Source: Alphaproteobacteria bacterium
GTDB taxonomy: Bacteria > Pseudomonadota > Alphaproteobacteria > Rs-D84 > CACZYB01
Reading direction: 5' to 3'
Length of the DNA: 64,000 bases
Assembly (NCBI GenBank): GCA_017938435.1
Contig: JAGBBO010000038.1
Span: 1 to 64,000, forward strand
Shown here: piece by piece, positions 8,229 to 15,699 of the stretch
How the letters are laid out: each line of letters begins with the position of its first letter
How positions within the stretch are numbered: position 1 is the first letter of the stretch
Notes under the pieces: model-generated
The model's input: only the letters and a program-made list of their open reading frames with translations
The model's database searches: none
Told to the model about the DNA's origin: nothing
Program-made: the position numbers and the translations under genes

Positions 8229-9608
8229 TTATTTAAATTCGCCAAGGTTTTTCAAACTAAGTTCACCCGCAGACTTTAACAATGCAATCTTCGCAGTATA
8301 AAGCCCATATTGTGCAGAAATAAGTTCTTGTCTAGCAGAAAGAAGTTTTGATTGTGCTTCCATAAGGCTTATAATATCACCCTTTCCTGCCCTAAATGAA
8401 CCAAGTGCAACTTTTTCATTTTCTACGGCACTTTCAAAAAGTTTTTTAGCAATAGACAATGCCTTTACACTTGTTTTATAACCATTATATGCAGTAACAA
8501 CACTAAGTTCTACATCTTGTTCTAATTGTTTTAATTCTTCCTTGTCTGCAGCATACTGATATTTTGCATTTCGTAAAGAATAAGTATTCTCAAATCCTGT
8601 AAATATAGGCATTGTCACCTTTACACCCAAAGCCCAAGAATCTCTATCCCTATCCAAATTATGACTATCTGGCTCATCATCATACCATGATTTAGAACCA
8701 AATGCAGAAATTGTTGGAAAATATGTTGCACTTGCAGAACGAACATTTGCATAACTTGCTTTAACAGCAGCAGCCTTTGCCTGTAAATCAGGTCGTTTTA
8801 ACATTGCAATTCTAACAATTTCATCAACAGATTTTGAAATAAGTTCATCCGTTGTATCAGCAAATGTTTGTGAAAGTTTTATTTCTTGTGAAGGAGGAAG
8901 TCCCAAATAACTTGCCAATTTTGCATTTGCAACCTTTACAACTTGCTCCTGTTTTGTCACTTGAAGTTGAGCTTGTGCATACGCTGTTTCAGCCTGCAAA
9001 GTATCTGCCTTTGATGACATTCCAAGTTCAAATTTTTTACTTGCAAGTTCAAATGATTTCAAATTTGCATCTTCATTGGCCTTTAATGCAGCCAATTCCT
9101 CAACCGAAGAAAGTGCATCATAATATGCAACAATAGTATTATATGCTACTTGTTGCAAAGTATTATTGTATTGAAAATTCATAGAATTCATAGATTGAAA
9201 AGTTTTTTCAACATTGGATTCTCTTTTTCCAAAATCATACAAAAGCCAACTTAATGACAACCCAGCATCAGCACCTTTTCTAATAACTTCACCTGTTGGT
9301 TCAACAGTGTAATCTTTTGAATTAGATTTTGAATATTCTGCACTTGCAGAAATTTGTGGAAGATATGAGCCCAAAGTTCTTTTATATGCAGTTTCACCAA
9401 CTTTTGTTGAAAGCCACGCTTGTCTTGTTGTTGGATTATTACACATAGCAAGTTCAATCACATCAGCCAAATTCAAAGCATCCTTTGTAACATCTTTTGA
9501 AATATTACAAGAATTACTTATTGATATATTTTTATTTTCTACATTTTCACCAGCCATAGCATTTGTTGATAAAAGCAATGCCAAAGCAAATATTGATACT
9601 TTTTTCAT
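8229..9608 (-). CDS. tolC: TolC-family outer-membrane efflux protein
   Basis: The 459-residue product has a signal peptide (1-19, ...TNAMA) and two repeated halves of the outer-membrane efflux family. Each half has long helices bracketing short strands (e.g. YLPQISASAEYSKS in the first, YFPTISAFGSKSW in the second). It is the first gene of a tolC-macA-ATPase-permease operon, so a complete tripartite exporter is encoded in one transcript. Substrate (macrolide, peptide, siderophore or lipid) cannot be told from sequence. Confidence 0.9.
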   Translation of the reverse strand: MKKVSIFALALLLSTNAMAGENVENKNISISNSCNISKDVTKDALNLADVIELAMCNNPTTRQAWLSTKVGETAYKRTLGSYLPQISASAEYSKSNSKDYTVEPTGEVIRKGADAGLSLSWLLYDFGKRESNVEKTFQSMNSMNFQYNNTLQQVAYNTIVAYYDALSSVEELAALKANEDANLKSFELASKKFELGMSSKADTLQAETAYAQAQLQVTKQEQVVKVANAKLASYLGLPPSQEIKLSQTFADTTDELISKSVDEIVRIAMLKRPDLQAKAAAVKASYANVRSASATYFPTISAFGSKSWYDDEPDSHNLDRDRDSWALGVKVTMPIFTGFENTYSLRNAKYQYAADKEELKQLEQDVELSVVTAYNGYKTSVKALSIAKKLFESAVENEKVALGSFRAGKGDIISLMEAQSKLLSARQELISAQYGLYTAKIALLKSAGELSLKNLGEFK

Positions 9609-9637
9609 TAAAATACTCCTTAAATCTATATTGGAAA

Positions 9638-9666
9638 ATTATAGTTTAAAAAGCAGCTTCTGTCAA
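9638..9666 (-). promoter_or_regulatory. perfect consensus sigma70 promoter for the efflux operon
   Basis: Minus strand: TTGACA (9666-9661), 17-nt spacer, TATAAT (9643-9638), about 30 nt before the tolC start codon. Confidence 0.85.
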
Positions 9667-9739
9667 ATTATTTAAACTCCTAACATTATATTTTTATTAT
9701 TTTTGTCATTTACTTAACAAAAAGAAAAAATAAAATACA

Positions 9740-9766
9740 AAAAGCCCCCTGATACCAGAGGGCTAC
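9740..9766 (-). terminator. terminator of the 9786-11417 gene
   Basis: On the minus strand AGCCCTCT pairs imperfectly with AGGGGGCT (one mismatch), followed by TTTTTG and a T-rich stretch. Confidence 0.7.
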
Positions 9767-9785
9767 TATATACATAAAGGTAAAA

Positions 9786-11417
9786 TTAATTTGCTGAATT
9801 TATAGCATCAAGACATTCTTTTGCCATATCAGCATCTTTTGAAACTTTTGCAATCGCAGTTGCAGAAAGCACTATTGATGCACCAGATGTTCCAGCAGTA
9901 ACACCTGCCAAAATATTTGTTGTCAAATTCAATGCCTTTTCTTTCTTTTTTCCACTTTCAGAATTGTCATTTCTTGTCTTATCAGTATTTGCTAAAACAG
10001 ATGTAACAGTTCCAGCACCCGCAGTTCCAACTCCAATAGCAGATACTATTCCTGATGCAGTCATAGATGTTGCAACTTTTTTCATATTATCAACATCAAA
10101 TGACGAACATTTTTCTGAAATATTAGATGCAAGTTTATATGTTGCATCGTCTTTTGAAAAATCTTCTGCTTCAAACATAGCTTTAATTATTTTTAATTTT
10201 TCAATCTTAGCATTACATGCAGCCATTCTATTTACCAAAGTTTTTGCTCTACCTGATGAAACAAACGAAGAAAGTGTTGAAACACCAGATGTAGCAGTTG
10301 CACCAGCCATAAGTCCAGTTCTTACATTACCCAAAGTTTTTGAAGTTTTTTCATCTTTTGCATTTTGAACTTTGTTTCTTGCATTAACTTCATCAACTTT
10401 TGCTTGTAATGTTACTTCATTATCTTTTTCTGCATCATAAGAAGCAAGTCTTTCAGATAACATTCCAGTATTAACAACGAATGAATGAGGTTCAATTTTT
10501 TGTAATGCATCATATTGTTGTCTAAGAATACTTGCATTAACCGAAGATCCTTCTTCAAAAGGATTTAAAAATTTTCCACCATTTCTAGCTACAACATACC
10601 TTAAATATAAGTTATCTATCTTTTTTGCTTCTTCAATCATTTTTTCATTATCTTCAGCATTTTTAGCTTCATCAAAAGCAAACCATGCTTCACCAGCCTC
10701 ATCTTTTACTTCATCAATTTCTTCTTGTGTAAGTTCAGATTTTAGCAAATCAATTTCTTGACTATTTTCGATTCTTTTATCAGTCACACCTTTTACAATA
10801 CCAACAGCCAATGCACCACCAGCAGCCAATGTTCCCAAACCTGATGATACTGTTGTTGCAGTAGCCCAACCTTTTATAATATCCAAATCCTCTTCGATTC
10901 CAGAACATGCACTTGATGCTTCTGTCAATGCTTTTGCAAATTCAGTTTTAACAACATTTAATGCTTCTGCATTTGCAAGTCTTGCTGTTAAATCTGCTGT
11001 ATTTCTTGCAGCAATTTGTTCTTCAGAAAGTTCTGTTCCATCTTCATTTATCACATTTGTTTCTGTATTACCATCAGAAAAAGTTTTTGTCACTGTCACA
11101 GTTCCATCTTCGTTTGAAACAGTATTTGTTGATACCAATCTTGCAGTTTCAACAGTTTCTGTTGCTGGCTCTGTTACTTCTGTTACTATTTCAGTTTCTG
11201 TATTTTGTGTAGTTGTCAATTCACTACTATTAGAAATATTATTCATTCCTGCCATAGAATTATTATTTGTTGCATTTGTTGCAGCCCTTTTATTTCCTGT
11301 TCTAAATGCACGAGCAGCAACCCTTTTATTTCGTCCTGCCTCTGCTGTTAATGGGAAAACAAAAAGTTCATTCAAAACCAATGCACTTAATGTAATCATA
11401 CTTATTTTGCTTTTCAT
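9786..11417 (-). CDS. exported protein with four Gly/Ala/Ser-rich hydrophobic segments, unknown function
   Basis: This 543-residue protein has a signal-like N-terminus (MKSKISMITLSALVLNELFVFPLTAEA). A Thr/Glu/Asn-rich stretch (about 45-140) follows, then helical regions broken by four similar hydrophobic, small-residue segments. These begin GLGTLAAGGALAVGIV, GLMAGATATSGVSTL, GIVSAIGVGTAGAGTV and ILAGVTAGTSGASIVL, each followed by a charged Lys/Asn/Asp patch. They resemble glycine-zipper hairpins. Four cysteines occur in pairs near helix ends. No family recognised; a surface or periplasmic membrane-inserting protein is possible. AAAAAAAGGAG precedes the ATG. It follows the structured RNA at 11456-11690 on the same strand. 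Confidence 0.7.
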   Translation of the reverse strand: MKSKISMITLSALVLNELFVFPLTAEAGRNKRVAARAFRTGNKRAATNATNNNSMAGMNNISNSSELTTTQNTETEIVTEVTEPATETVETARLVSTNTVSNEDGTVTVTKTFSDGNTETNVINEDGTELSEEQIAARNTADLTARLANAEALNVVKTEFAKALTEASSACSGIEEDLDIIKGWATATTVSSGLGTLAAGGALAVGIVKGVTDKRIENSQEIDLLKSELTQEEIDEVKDEAGEAWFAFDEAKNAEDNEKMIEEAKKIDNLYLRYVVARNGGKFLNPFEEGSSVNASILRQQYDALQKIEPHSFVVNTGMLSERLASYDAEKDNEVTLQAKVDEVNARNKVQNAKDEKTSKTLGNVRTGLMAGATATSGVSTLSSFVSSGRAKTLVNRMAACNAKIEKLKIIKAMFEAEDFSKDDATYKLASNISEKCSSFDVDNMKKVATSMTASGIVSAIGVGTAGAGTVTSVLANTDKTRNDNSESGKKKEKALNLTTNILAGVTAGTSGASIVLSATAIAKVSKDADMAKECLDAINSAN

Positions 11418-11455
11418 AAAAAACTCCTTTTTTTAAAATTAACCAAAGTATCGTC

Positions 11456-11690
11456 AAAAAAGGCGGGGAGTTCGAAAGTCATATAACCTGAAACGACTTC
11501 TTTGGTCTTTAAGAAGATTTTCCTTTCAAAGAAAAGCCTCTCTGGACATACACCAAAGACTCCCCATTATGATTTATGGGGAAACTTAACGGGGCATAAC
11601 ACAGAAATTATGCCACGCAGGTTAATTTTGAGCTTTCGACAGCCCGTATCATCTCTGATACTAGGAACAAGAACCTTCTCCTATTCCATA
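11456..11690 (-). ncRNA. candidate structured RNA, unidentified class (leader or independent sRNA)
   Basis: The 380-nt gap between the 543-residue gene and dut holds no credible protein but much paired sequence. The long-range helix TCGAAAG (11472-11478)/CTTTCGA (11633-11639) encloses TAACCTG (11484-11490)/CAGGTTA (11618-11624). That in turn encloses CTTTGGT (11500-11506)/ACCAAAG (11552-11558) and two hairpins, CCCCAT/ATGGGG (11562-11581) and GGCATAA/TTATGCC (11593-11614). A separate hairpin GTATCA/TGATAC (11646-11661) has a GAGA (GNRA) loop only on the minus strand. On that strand there is a good promoter at 11725-11697 and six T residues at 11461-11456. The tmRNA, RNase P, SRP and 6S core motifs were looked for and not found. 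Confidence 0.6.
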
Positions 11691-11696
11691 CTAGAA

Positions 11697-11725
11697 ATAA
11701 TATCATATTTTTGGTTATATGTAAA
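11697..11725 (-). promoter_or_regulatory. promoter of the structured RNA
   Basis: Minus strand: TTTACA (11725-11720), 17-nt spacer, TATTAT (11702-11697); start expected near 11690. Confidence 0.6.
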
Positions 11726-11798
11726 TAAAATTTTAAATATATTCATTTGCTTTTCAAAACACTTATGCTAAACTCCCAAAAAAAGAAAAGGAGTAATT

Positions 11799-12263
11799 AT
11801 GCCAAAAGTAAATGCAAAAATTTTATATCTTCCAAATTATGATAAATCATGGGGACCTATGACTTATGCTCATACAACTGATACTGGATTCGATATTCGT
11901 GCATGCAACACCGATGATATTATTGTAAAAAAAGGTGAACGCGTTATCGTCCCAGCGGGATTCAAAATTATGCCACAAGAAGGATTCGCTTTTCAAATCC
12001 GTGCCAGAAGTGGCAACGCTTTCAAACTGGGACTTTCTATGCCAAATGGTCTTGGCACAATAGACAATGGCTATCTTGGAGAAATAGGAGTTTTAATTGT
12101 AAATGTTGGAAACGAACCTTTTACCATCACCCGCGGTATGAAAATCGCCCAAGGTGTTGTTGAACCAGTTTATCAATTCGAATTCGAAGAAGTTTTCGAT
12201 GAAAAAGATTTAGGTCCATCCGACCGAGGCAACGGCGGATTCGGTTCTACTGGCACAAAATAA
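11799..12263 (+). CDS. dut: deoxyuridine 5'-triphosphate nucleotidohydrolase (dUTPase)
   Basis: The 154-residue protein contains all five motifs of trimeric dUTPases: DTGFDI (28-33), RARSG (68-72), GTIDNGYLGE (86-95, with the catalytic Asp), RGMKIAQ (112-118) and the C-terminal glycine-rich RGNGGFGSTG (143-152). It converts dUTP to dUMP and pyrophosphate, keeping uracil out of DNA and feeding dTMP synthesis. AAAAGGAG precedes the ATG. It is slightly longer than the E. coli enzyme owing to an N-terminal extension. Confidence 0.96.
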   Translation: MPKVNAKILYLPNYDKSWGPMTYAHTTDTGFDIRACNTDDIIVKKGERVIVPAGFKIMPQEGFAFQIRARSGNAFKLGLSMPNGLGTIDNGYLGEIGVLIVNVGNEPFTITRGMKIAQGVVEPVYQFEFEEVFDEKDLGPSDRGNGGFGSTGTK

Positions 12264-12280
12264 ATACTAAAAAATAACTT

Positions 12281-12610
12281 TTAGTTGTGATGATGGTGGC
12301 AATGGCAATCACAGTCATCATCATCGCATTCATCTTCACAATGACATTCATCACATTCACAATCGCCACAATGACAATCTTCGCAACCACAATCGCATTC
12401 ATCTTCTTCGTCATCAAGAAAAACTTCTTCTTCCAAAGCACCATTTTCAATCAAAGCCTGCTTTTTCTTGTCAATTTTTACATTAACCGAAGAATATTCA
12501 TCTTCAAATCCATATTTTTTAGCCACAGCTTCATTTTCAATAAATTTCGAGATTTCTTCTTCCGAAAGTCCCATTTCTCTTGCTTTTTTAATAATTTCTT
12601 CTGTTGTCAT
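12281..12610 (-). CDS. Cys/His/Asp-rich small protein, putative metal binder
   Basis: The 109-residue protein has an N-terminal helical part (TTEEIIKKAREMGLSEEEISKFIEN, UBA/HTH-like in style) and a remarkable tail. In the last 40 residues there are 13 cysteines, mostly as Cys-x-Cys or Cys-x-x-Cys, interleaved with Asp/Glu and closed by HCHHHHN. Such a tail would bind Zn, Cu or Ni. The ATG at 12610 is preferred over an in-frame ATG at 12625, because AAAGGT lies 6 nt upstream of it. It converges on dut with 17 nt between stops, and no cofactor enzyme is next to it. Confidence 0.75.
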   Translation of the reverse strand: MTTEEIIKKAREMGLSEEEISKFIENEAVAKKYGFEDEYSSVNVKIDKKKQALIENGALEEEVFLDDEEDECDCGCEDCHCGDCECDECHCEDECDDDDCDCHCHHHHN

Positions 12611-12676
12611 TTTATAACCTTTCATTCAAAATAAAGTTTACCGAAAATTTAATATAAATCAATAAGAAAAAAGTTC

Positions 12677-12704
12677 TTGCAATTTAAAAAATATATTATA
12701 TAAT
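12677..12704 (+). promoter_or_regulatory. promoter of tRNA-Val
   Basis: TTGCAA (12677-12682), 16-nt spacer, TATAAT (12699-12704), 13 nt before the tRNA. Confidence 0.75.
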
Positions 12705-12717
12705 TGTCCTATCCTTT

Positions 12718-12794
12718 GGGTGACTAGCTCAGTTGGCTAGAGCATCTCGTTTACACCGAGGAGGTCTGGGGTTCGAGTCCCTAGTCACCCACCA
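12718..12794 (+). tRNA. tRNA-Val (anticodon TAC)
   Basis: Acceptor stem GGGTGAC/GTCACCC, D-arm GCTC...GAGC, anticodon stem TCTCG/CGAGG with loop TTTACAC (anticodon TAC), T-arm GGGTTCGAGTCCC, encoded CCA. Its 3' end is the left edge of a direct repeat that recurs at 21015. Confidence 0.97.
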
Positions 12795-12824
12795 TTCTTC
12801 ACAATCATCATTATTTAATAAAAA
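12788..12824 (+). repeat. left copy of a 37-nt direct repeat at the tRNA-Val 3' end (attL-like)
   Basis: The last seven bases of the tRNA plus 30 downstream bases recur at 21015-21051 with one mismatch. The position at a tRNA 3' end is typical of integrase attachment sites. Confidence 0.7.
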
Positions 12825-12913
12825 ATCAAACGATTTAGCTATTGAAAATACTTGTTTTTCAGCGAAAATCAAAAAATCGTCCTTATATGTCTTTATATAA
12901 GTATTTTATAAAT

Positions 12914-12947
12914 ATAAAAAATCCCCACCATTTTGATGAGGATTTTT
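12914..12947 (-). terminator. terminator of the HAD gene 12963-13772
   Basis: On the minus strand AAAATCCTCAT pairs (two G-U) with GTGGGGATTTT, followed by T residues. Confidence 0.75.
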
Positions 12948-12962
12948 CATTTGTTTTAAAAT

Positions 12963-13772
12963 TTATCTTTGATTTTGTGTAATGTTTTCCAAAGATAAAG
13001 CGTTTTTATTTTCTTTTCTTTTTTCTAACATAATAATTTTTGCAACCAAAGAATCGTATGTTGTAGCAACGGCAACTTCTTCTGGGAAAATACGAACTTT
13101 TCTATCTTCGAAATCTAATCCGATAAAAGTTGTAGTTGGTTTCTTTGTCGCTTTATACTCACTCATTGCATCACCAGTTGCAAAGATTTTTTTATCTGGG
13201 TATTGAACTGTTATATCTTCAACCCATTCAGTCTTTTTCTTTTGGGAACCAAGAATTCCATCAAAGTATGTTTCAATTTTATGATTTTTAAGTGAGGCTT
13301 CAATCATATCATTTTCCATGCCTGTAAGAATATATTGTTTTACACCTAAAAGATGAAGAAGTTCATGATATTCACCAGCTTTGTCATACATTTTTCTGTT
13401 CATATAATTTGGGCGGATATAATTATTAAGGTTTTCAGTAATTTCTTGACCTTTTTCCAAAGAAATTTCCCGACCATAAACTGTTTTTACAATATCCACA
13501 AAAATCATATTCATAGGAAGTCCATGTGCACCACGATGAATTGCATTTACGGTTGCATCTTGAACAACTTTTCCATTTTTATCAAAATTGCCAAGTTGAC
13601 TGCGGCAGAATTCACCCAAAAGTTCATCCTTTACTTGATTTGTATCACAGATAGAACCATCATGATCAGCAAGAATTATTTTATCACTAAAAAAGTTTTT
13701 GAAACTTTCAAAGTCAGCATCTGTCATATTGAAAACTTTTTGAAGTTCTTTAATTCTGCTTGTTTGTTTCAT
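12963..13772 (-). CDS. HAD-superfamily hydrolase
   Basis: In this 269-residue protein, motif I is ADHDGSICDTN with Asp36 and Asp38 as nucleophile and acid/base. Motif II is ILTGMEN, a Lys-rich motif III lies in GSQKKKTEW, and motif IV is ATGDAMSEY. A helical cap domain lies between motifs I and II (about 45-150). This is the layout of a subclass I HAD phosphatase. The substrate is unknown; neighbours suggest a small phosphorylated metabolite or sugar. It lies 28 nt downstream of the kinase gene in the same minus-strand unit inside the tRNA-Val island. Confidence 0.8.
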   Translation of the reverse strand: MKQTSRIKELQKVFNMTDADFESFKNFFSDKIILADHDGSICDTNQVKDELLGEFCRSQLGNFDKNGKVVQDATVNAIHRGAHGLPMNMIFVDIVKTVYGREISLEKGQEITENLNNYIRPNYMNRKMYDKAGEYHELLHLLGVKQYILTGMENDMIEASLKNHKIETYFDGILGSQKKKTEWVEDITVQYPDKKIFATGDAMSEYKATKKPTTTFIGLDFEDRKVRIFPEEVAVATTYDSLVAKIIMLEKRKENKNALSLENITQNQR

Positions 13773-13800
13773 TGTTTGTGTCCTCTTATAAAATTAACAA

Positions 13801-14589
13801 TTATCTTTGTTTTGAATTTTCAATCAAAGCATTTACAATATTTTGTGATTGAAGTTCTTTATCAAAATCTTTTTTCCAACTAGTAAAAAGTGCGTTATAT
13901 TTTTCTGTTTTTGAAAGATTATTAATTGCAATCATCATAATCACTTTTTTAGCAATAGCATCAACACTCCAATCAATACCATTCAAATCCAAAGTAAAGT
14001 TTGCTTTTGAATATATAAAATCAACCCTTTTAAGTGTTCCCATATGACGAGCGAGCCATCCTTCTTCTAAAGTTTTACCTTCTTCAACAGCTTTTTTTGC
14101 ATCCTTTACATATCCAGAACGACGAGCCCAGTTTTCATAACCTTTTTCGCCAGTAATTGGGTTAACAGATTCAGGATCATATCCTTTTAAATGCTTATTA
14201 ATTGAAACAGCAATATCGTTATTAAGGAAAACAGTTTGAACTTTATTTTCCTTTAATTTATCAAAAACTTCTTTGTATCCAATATCGTATGAACCAAAAC
14301 CACCAAAATCAAGAACACTTTTTTCTTTAATATCAAATTGATTCATAAGAAGTTCTTTTTCATATTTTCTCCATTCAAGTTCACCTTCATTATTGATGAT
14401 ATCTTTTGGCATAACACCACGATTTTCAAAAGTCTTTTGTTTAAGTGTAGCATCAACACCAACAACTTCACGACCAAGAATTTCACCGATTTTCTTACTT
14501 ACAGTAGATTTTCCAGTTCCAGGAACTCCTAAAACACCAAATGTTGGAAGTTCATTATTAAGTTCGTTCATTAAAGATACATTTTTCAT
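13801..14589 (-). CDS. P-loop kinase-like protein (shikimate kinase/AAA_33 style)
   Basis: The 262-residue protein has Walker A GVPGTGKST (21-29) followed by GEILGREVVGVDATLK. This is the arrangement of shikimate/gluconate-type small-molecule kinases, in which the Asp after the second strand binds substrate. A downstream VLDFGGFGSYD matches the glycine-rich second substrate loop of shikimate kinases. The C-terminal 100 residues are helical and not typical of AroK. A phosphotransfer role in the island pathway is inferred; the acceptor is unknown. Confidence 0.7.
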   Translation of the reverse strand: MKNVSLMNELNNELPTFGVLGVPGTGKSTVSKKIGEILGREVVGVDATLKQKTFENRGVMPKDIINNEGELEWRKYEKELLMNQFDIKEKSVLDFGGFGSYDIGYKEVFDKLKENKVQTVFLNNDIAVSINKHLKGYDPESVNPITGEKGYENWARRSGYVKDAKKAVEEGKTLEEGWLARHMGTLKRVDFIYSKANFTLDLNGIDWSVDAIAKKVIMMIAINNLSKTEKYNALFTSWKKDFDKELQSQNIVNALIENSKQR

Positions 14590-14642
14590 TTTTTAACCCT
14601 TTCTTCTTGTTTTTTTTATTCTTTTACGAATCTATTAGTTAT

Positions 14643-14671
14643 AATTTATACAAAAATAAATAGAAAGTCAA
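14643..14671 (-). promoter_or_regulatory. promoter for the kinase-HAD pair
   Basis: Minus strand: TTGACT (14671-14666), 17-nt spacer, TAAATT (14648-14643). It separates these two genes from the radical SAM gene upstream. Confidence 0.6.
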
Positions 14672-14702
14672 TAATATTTTACAAAAATAACATTTTGTTT
14701 AT

Positions 14703-15698
14703 TTATCTTGTTTTTAATATTTCTTTTACGGCTTGAACTTGTGCAACATGAGGTTTAAACATACATGTTTTGCATGGTGTTGGAATATTATCTTTGTTAA
14801 ATTCATCAGTTAATGATTTTATCATAGGGAGGCCTTTTGCATAAATATCCCATATTTTTTCATTATTGATATTTCCAAAAATATATGGTCTATGGGTATC
14901 AGTCAATGCTCCAGTAAAGTTTGTGCAAAGTGAAACATCTCCATTTGCATCGATACCCAAAAAATGTCCAATTTGAGGACATGGTTCAGTTCTTATGCCT
15001 TGTTCTCCTGCGGTTACGGCTTCGGCACGGTTACAACCAAGTTTTGTTAAATTTTTTGCATACATAACGATTTGTTTATCATTACCGTAATCAGAAATTT
15101 TCCATTCGTAATAATATCCATCCATAATTTTTGTTTTAGTTGTATCAAGATTTACACCAAGTCTTTTTACATAATTATCACGACCAGCTTCAGCAAATTC
15201 ACGACCAAATTCAATTCTATCTTTTTCATTTTTTGGATAGATTTGAATATTCATACCAGTCAAACCTGCATCAACAAGTTTATCCAATTTTTCACGAGTT
15301 AAAAGAGAACCGTTTGTGTTAAATCCAATCTTTTTACAATTTGGAAGATTATCTTTTATATATTTTATACGACGGCAAAGGTCGTCAATGTCCATAAGTA
15401 ATGCTTCGTTATAGCGTATTAAAGACATATTTCCAGAATAATTTGCCTCAGCTAATTCACCAATAAATTTTTCAAATGTAGCCCATGGCATAATATAATC
15501 ATCCTTTGGATCTTTTTTATTACACTTTGGACACCAAGTACAAATGCCAGTTCCTGCAAAATTACAGTTATTATTAAATGCGATATCAATATTAGCATTA
15601 ACATTATTTGAAAAAATTTCCTTATTTGTTCCTTCGAAAATCAAACCATTTATATTTGCATAACCATCAGAAATATTTGTCTTTTTAATCAAATTCAT
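14703..15698 (-). CDS. radical SAM protein with SPASM-like C-terminus
   Basis: The 331-residue protein has a candidate 4Fe-4S site, C45-x7-C53-x2-C56, with C59 nearby. The usual CxxxCxxC appears enlarged by four residues (NNCNFAGTGICTWCPKC). The barrel segments that follow look right: NMSLIRYNEALL, KKIGFNTNGSLLT, GLTGMNIQIY. The C-terminus has the SPASM pattern: CPQIGHFLGIDANGDVSLC, then FGNINNEKIWDIY and CKTCMF. Members modify peptides, sugars or cofactors by radical chemistry. A single base separates it from the HAD gene upstream. A decayed copy of its 5' end lies at 19301-19364. Confidence 0.8.
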   Translation of the reverse strand: MNLIKKTNISDGYANINGLIFEGTNKEIFSNNVNANIDIAFNNNCNFAGTGICTWCPKCNKKDPKDDYIMPWATFEKFIGELAEANYSGNMSLIRYNEALLMDIDDLCRRIKYIKDNLPNCKKIGFNTNGSLLTREKLDKLVDAGLTGMNIQIYPKNEKDRIEFGREFAEAGRDNYVKRLGVNLDTTKTKIMDGYYYEWKISDYGNDKQIVMYAKNLTKLGCNRAEAVTAGEQGIRTEPCPQIGHFLGIDANGDVSLCTNFTGALTDTHRPYIFGNINNEKIWDIYAKGLPMIKSLTDEFNKDNIPTPCKTCMFKPHVAQVQAVKEILKTR

Positions 15699-15699
15699 T

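Noticed and set aside
11456-11690. Identity of the RNA as tmRNA, RNase P, SRP or 6S
   Set aside because: No tRNA-like ends or tag frame, no AGAGGAAAGTCC or ACAGAA core, no GGAAGGAAGCA loop, and too many side hairpins for a simple 6S rod.
11502-11771. An 89-codon plus-strand frame across the structured RNA
   Set aside because: It lacks a ribosome site, its composition is not protein-like, and it lies entirely over paired RNA segments.
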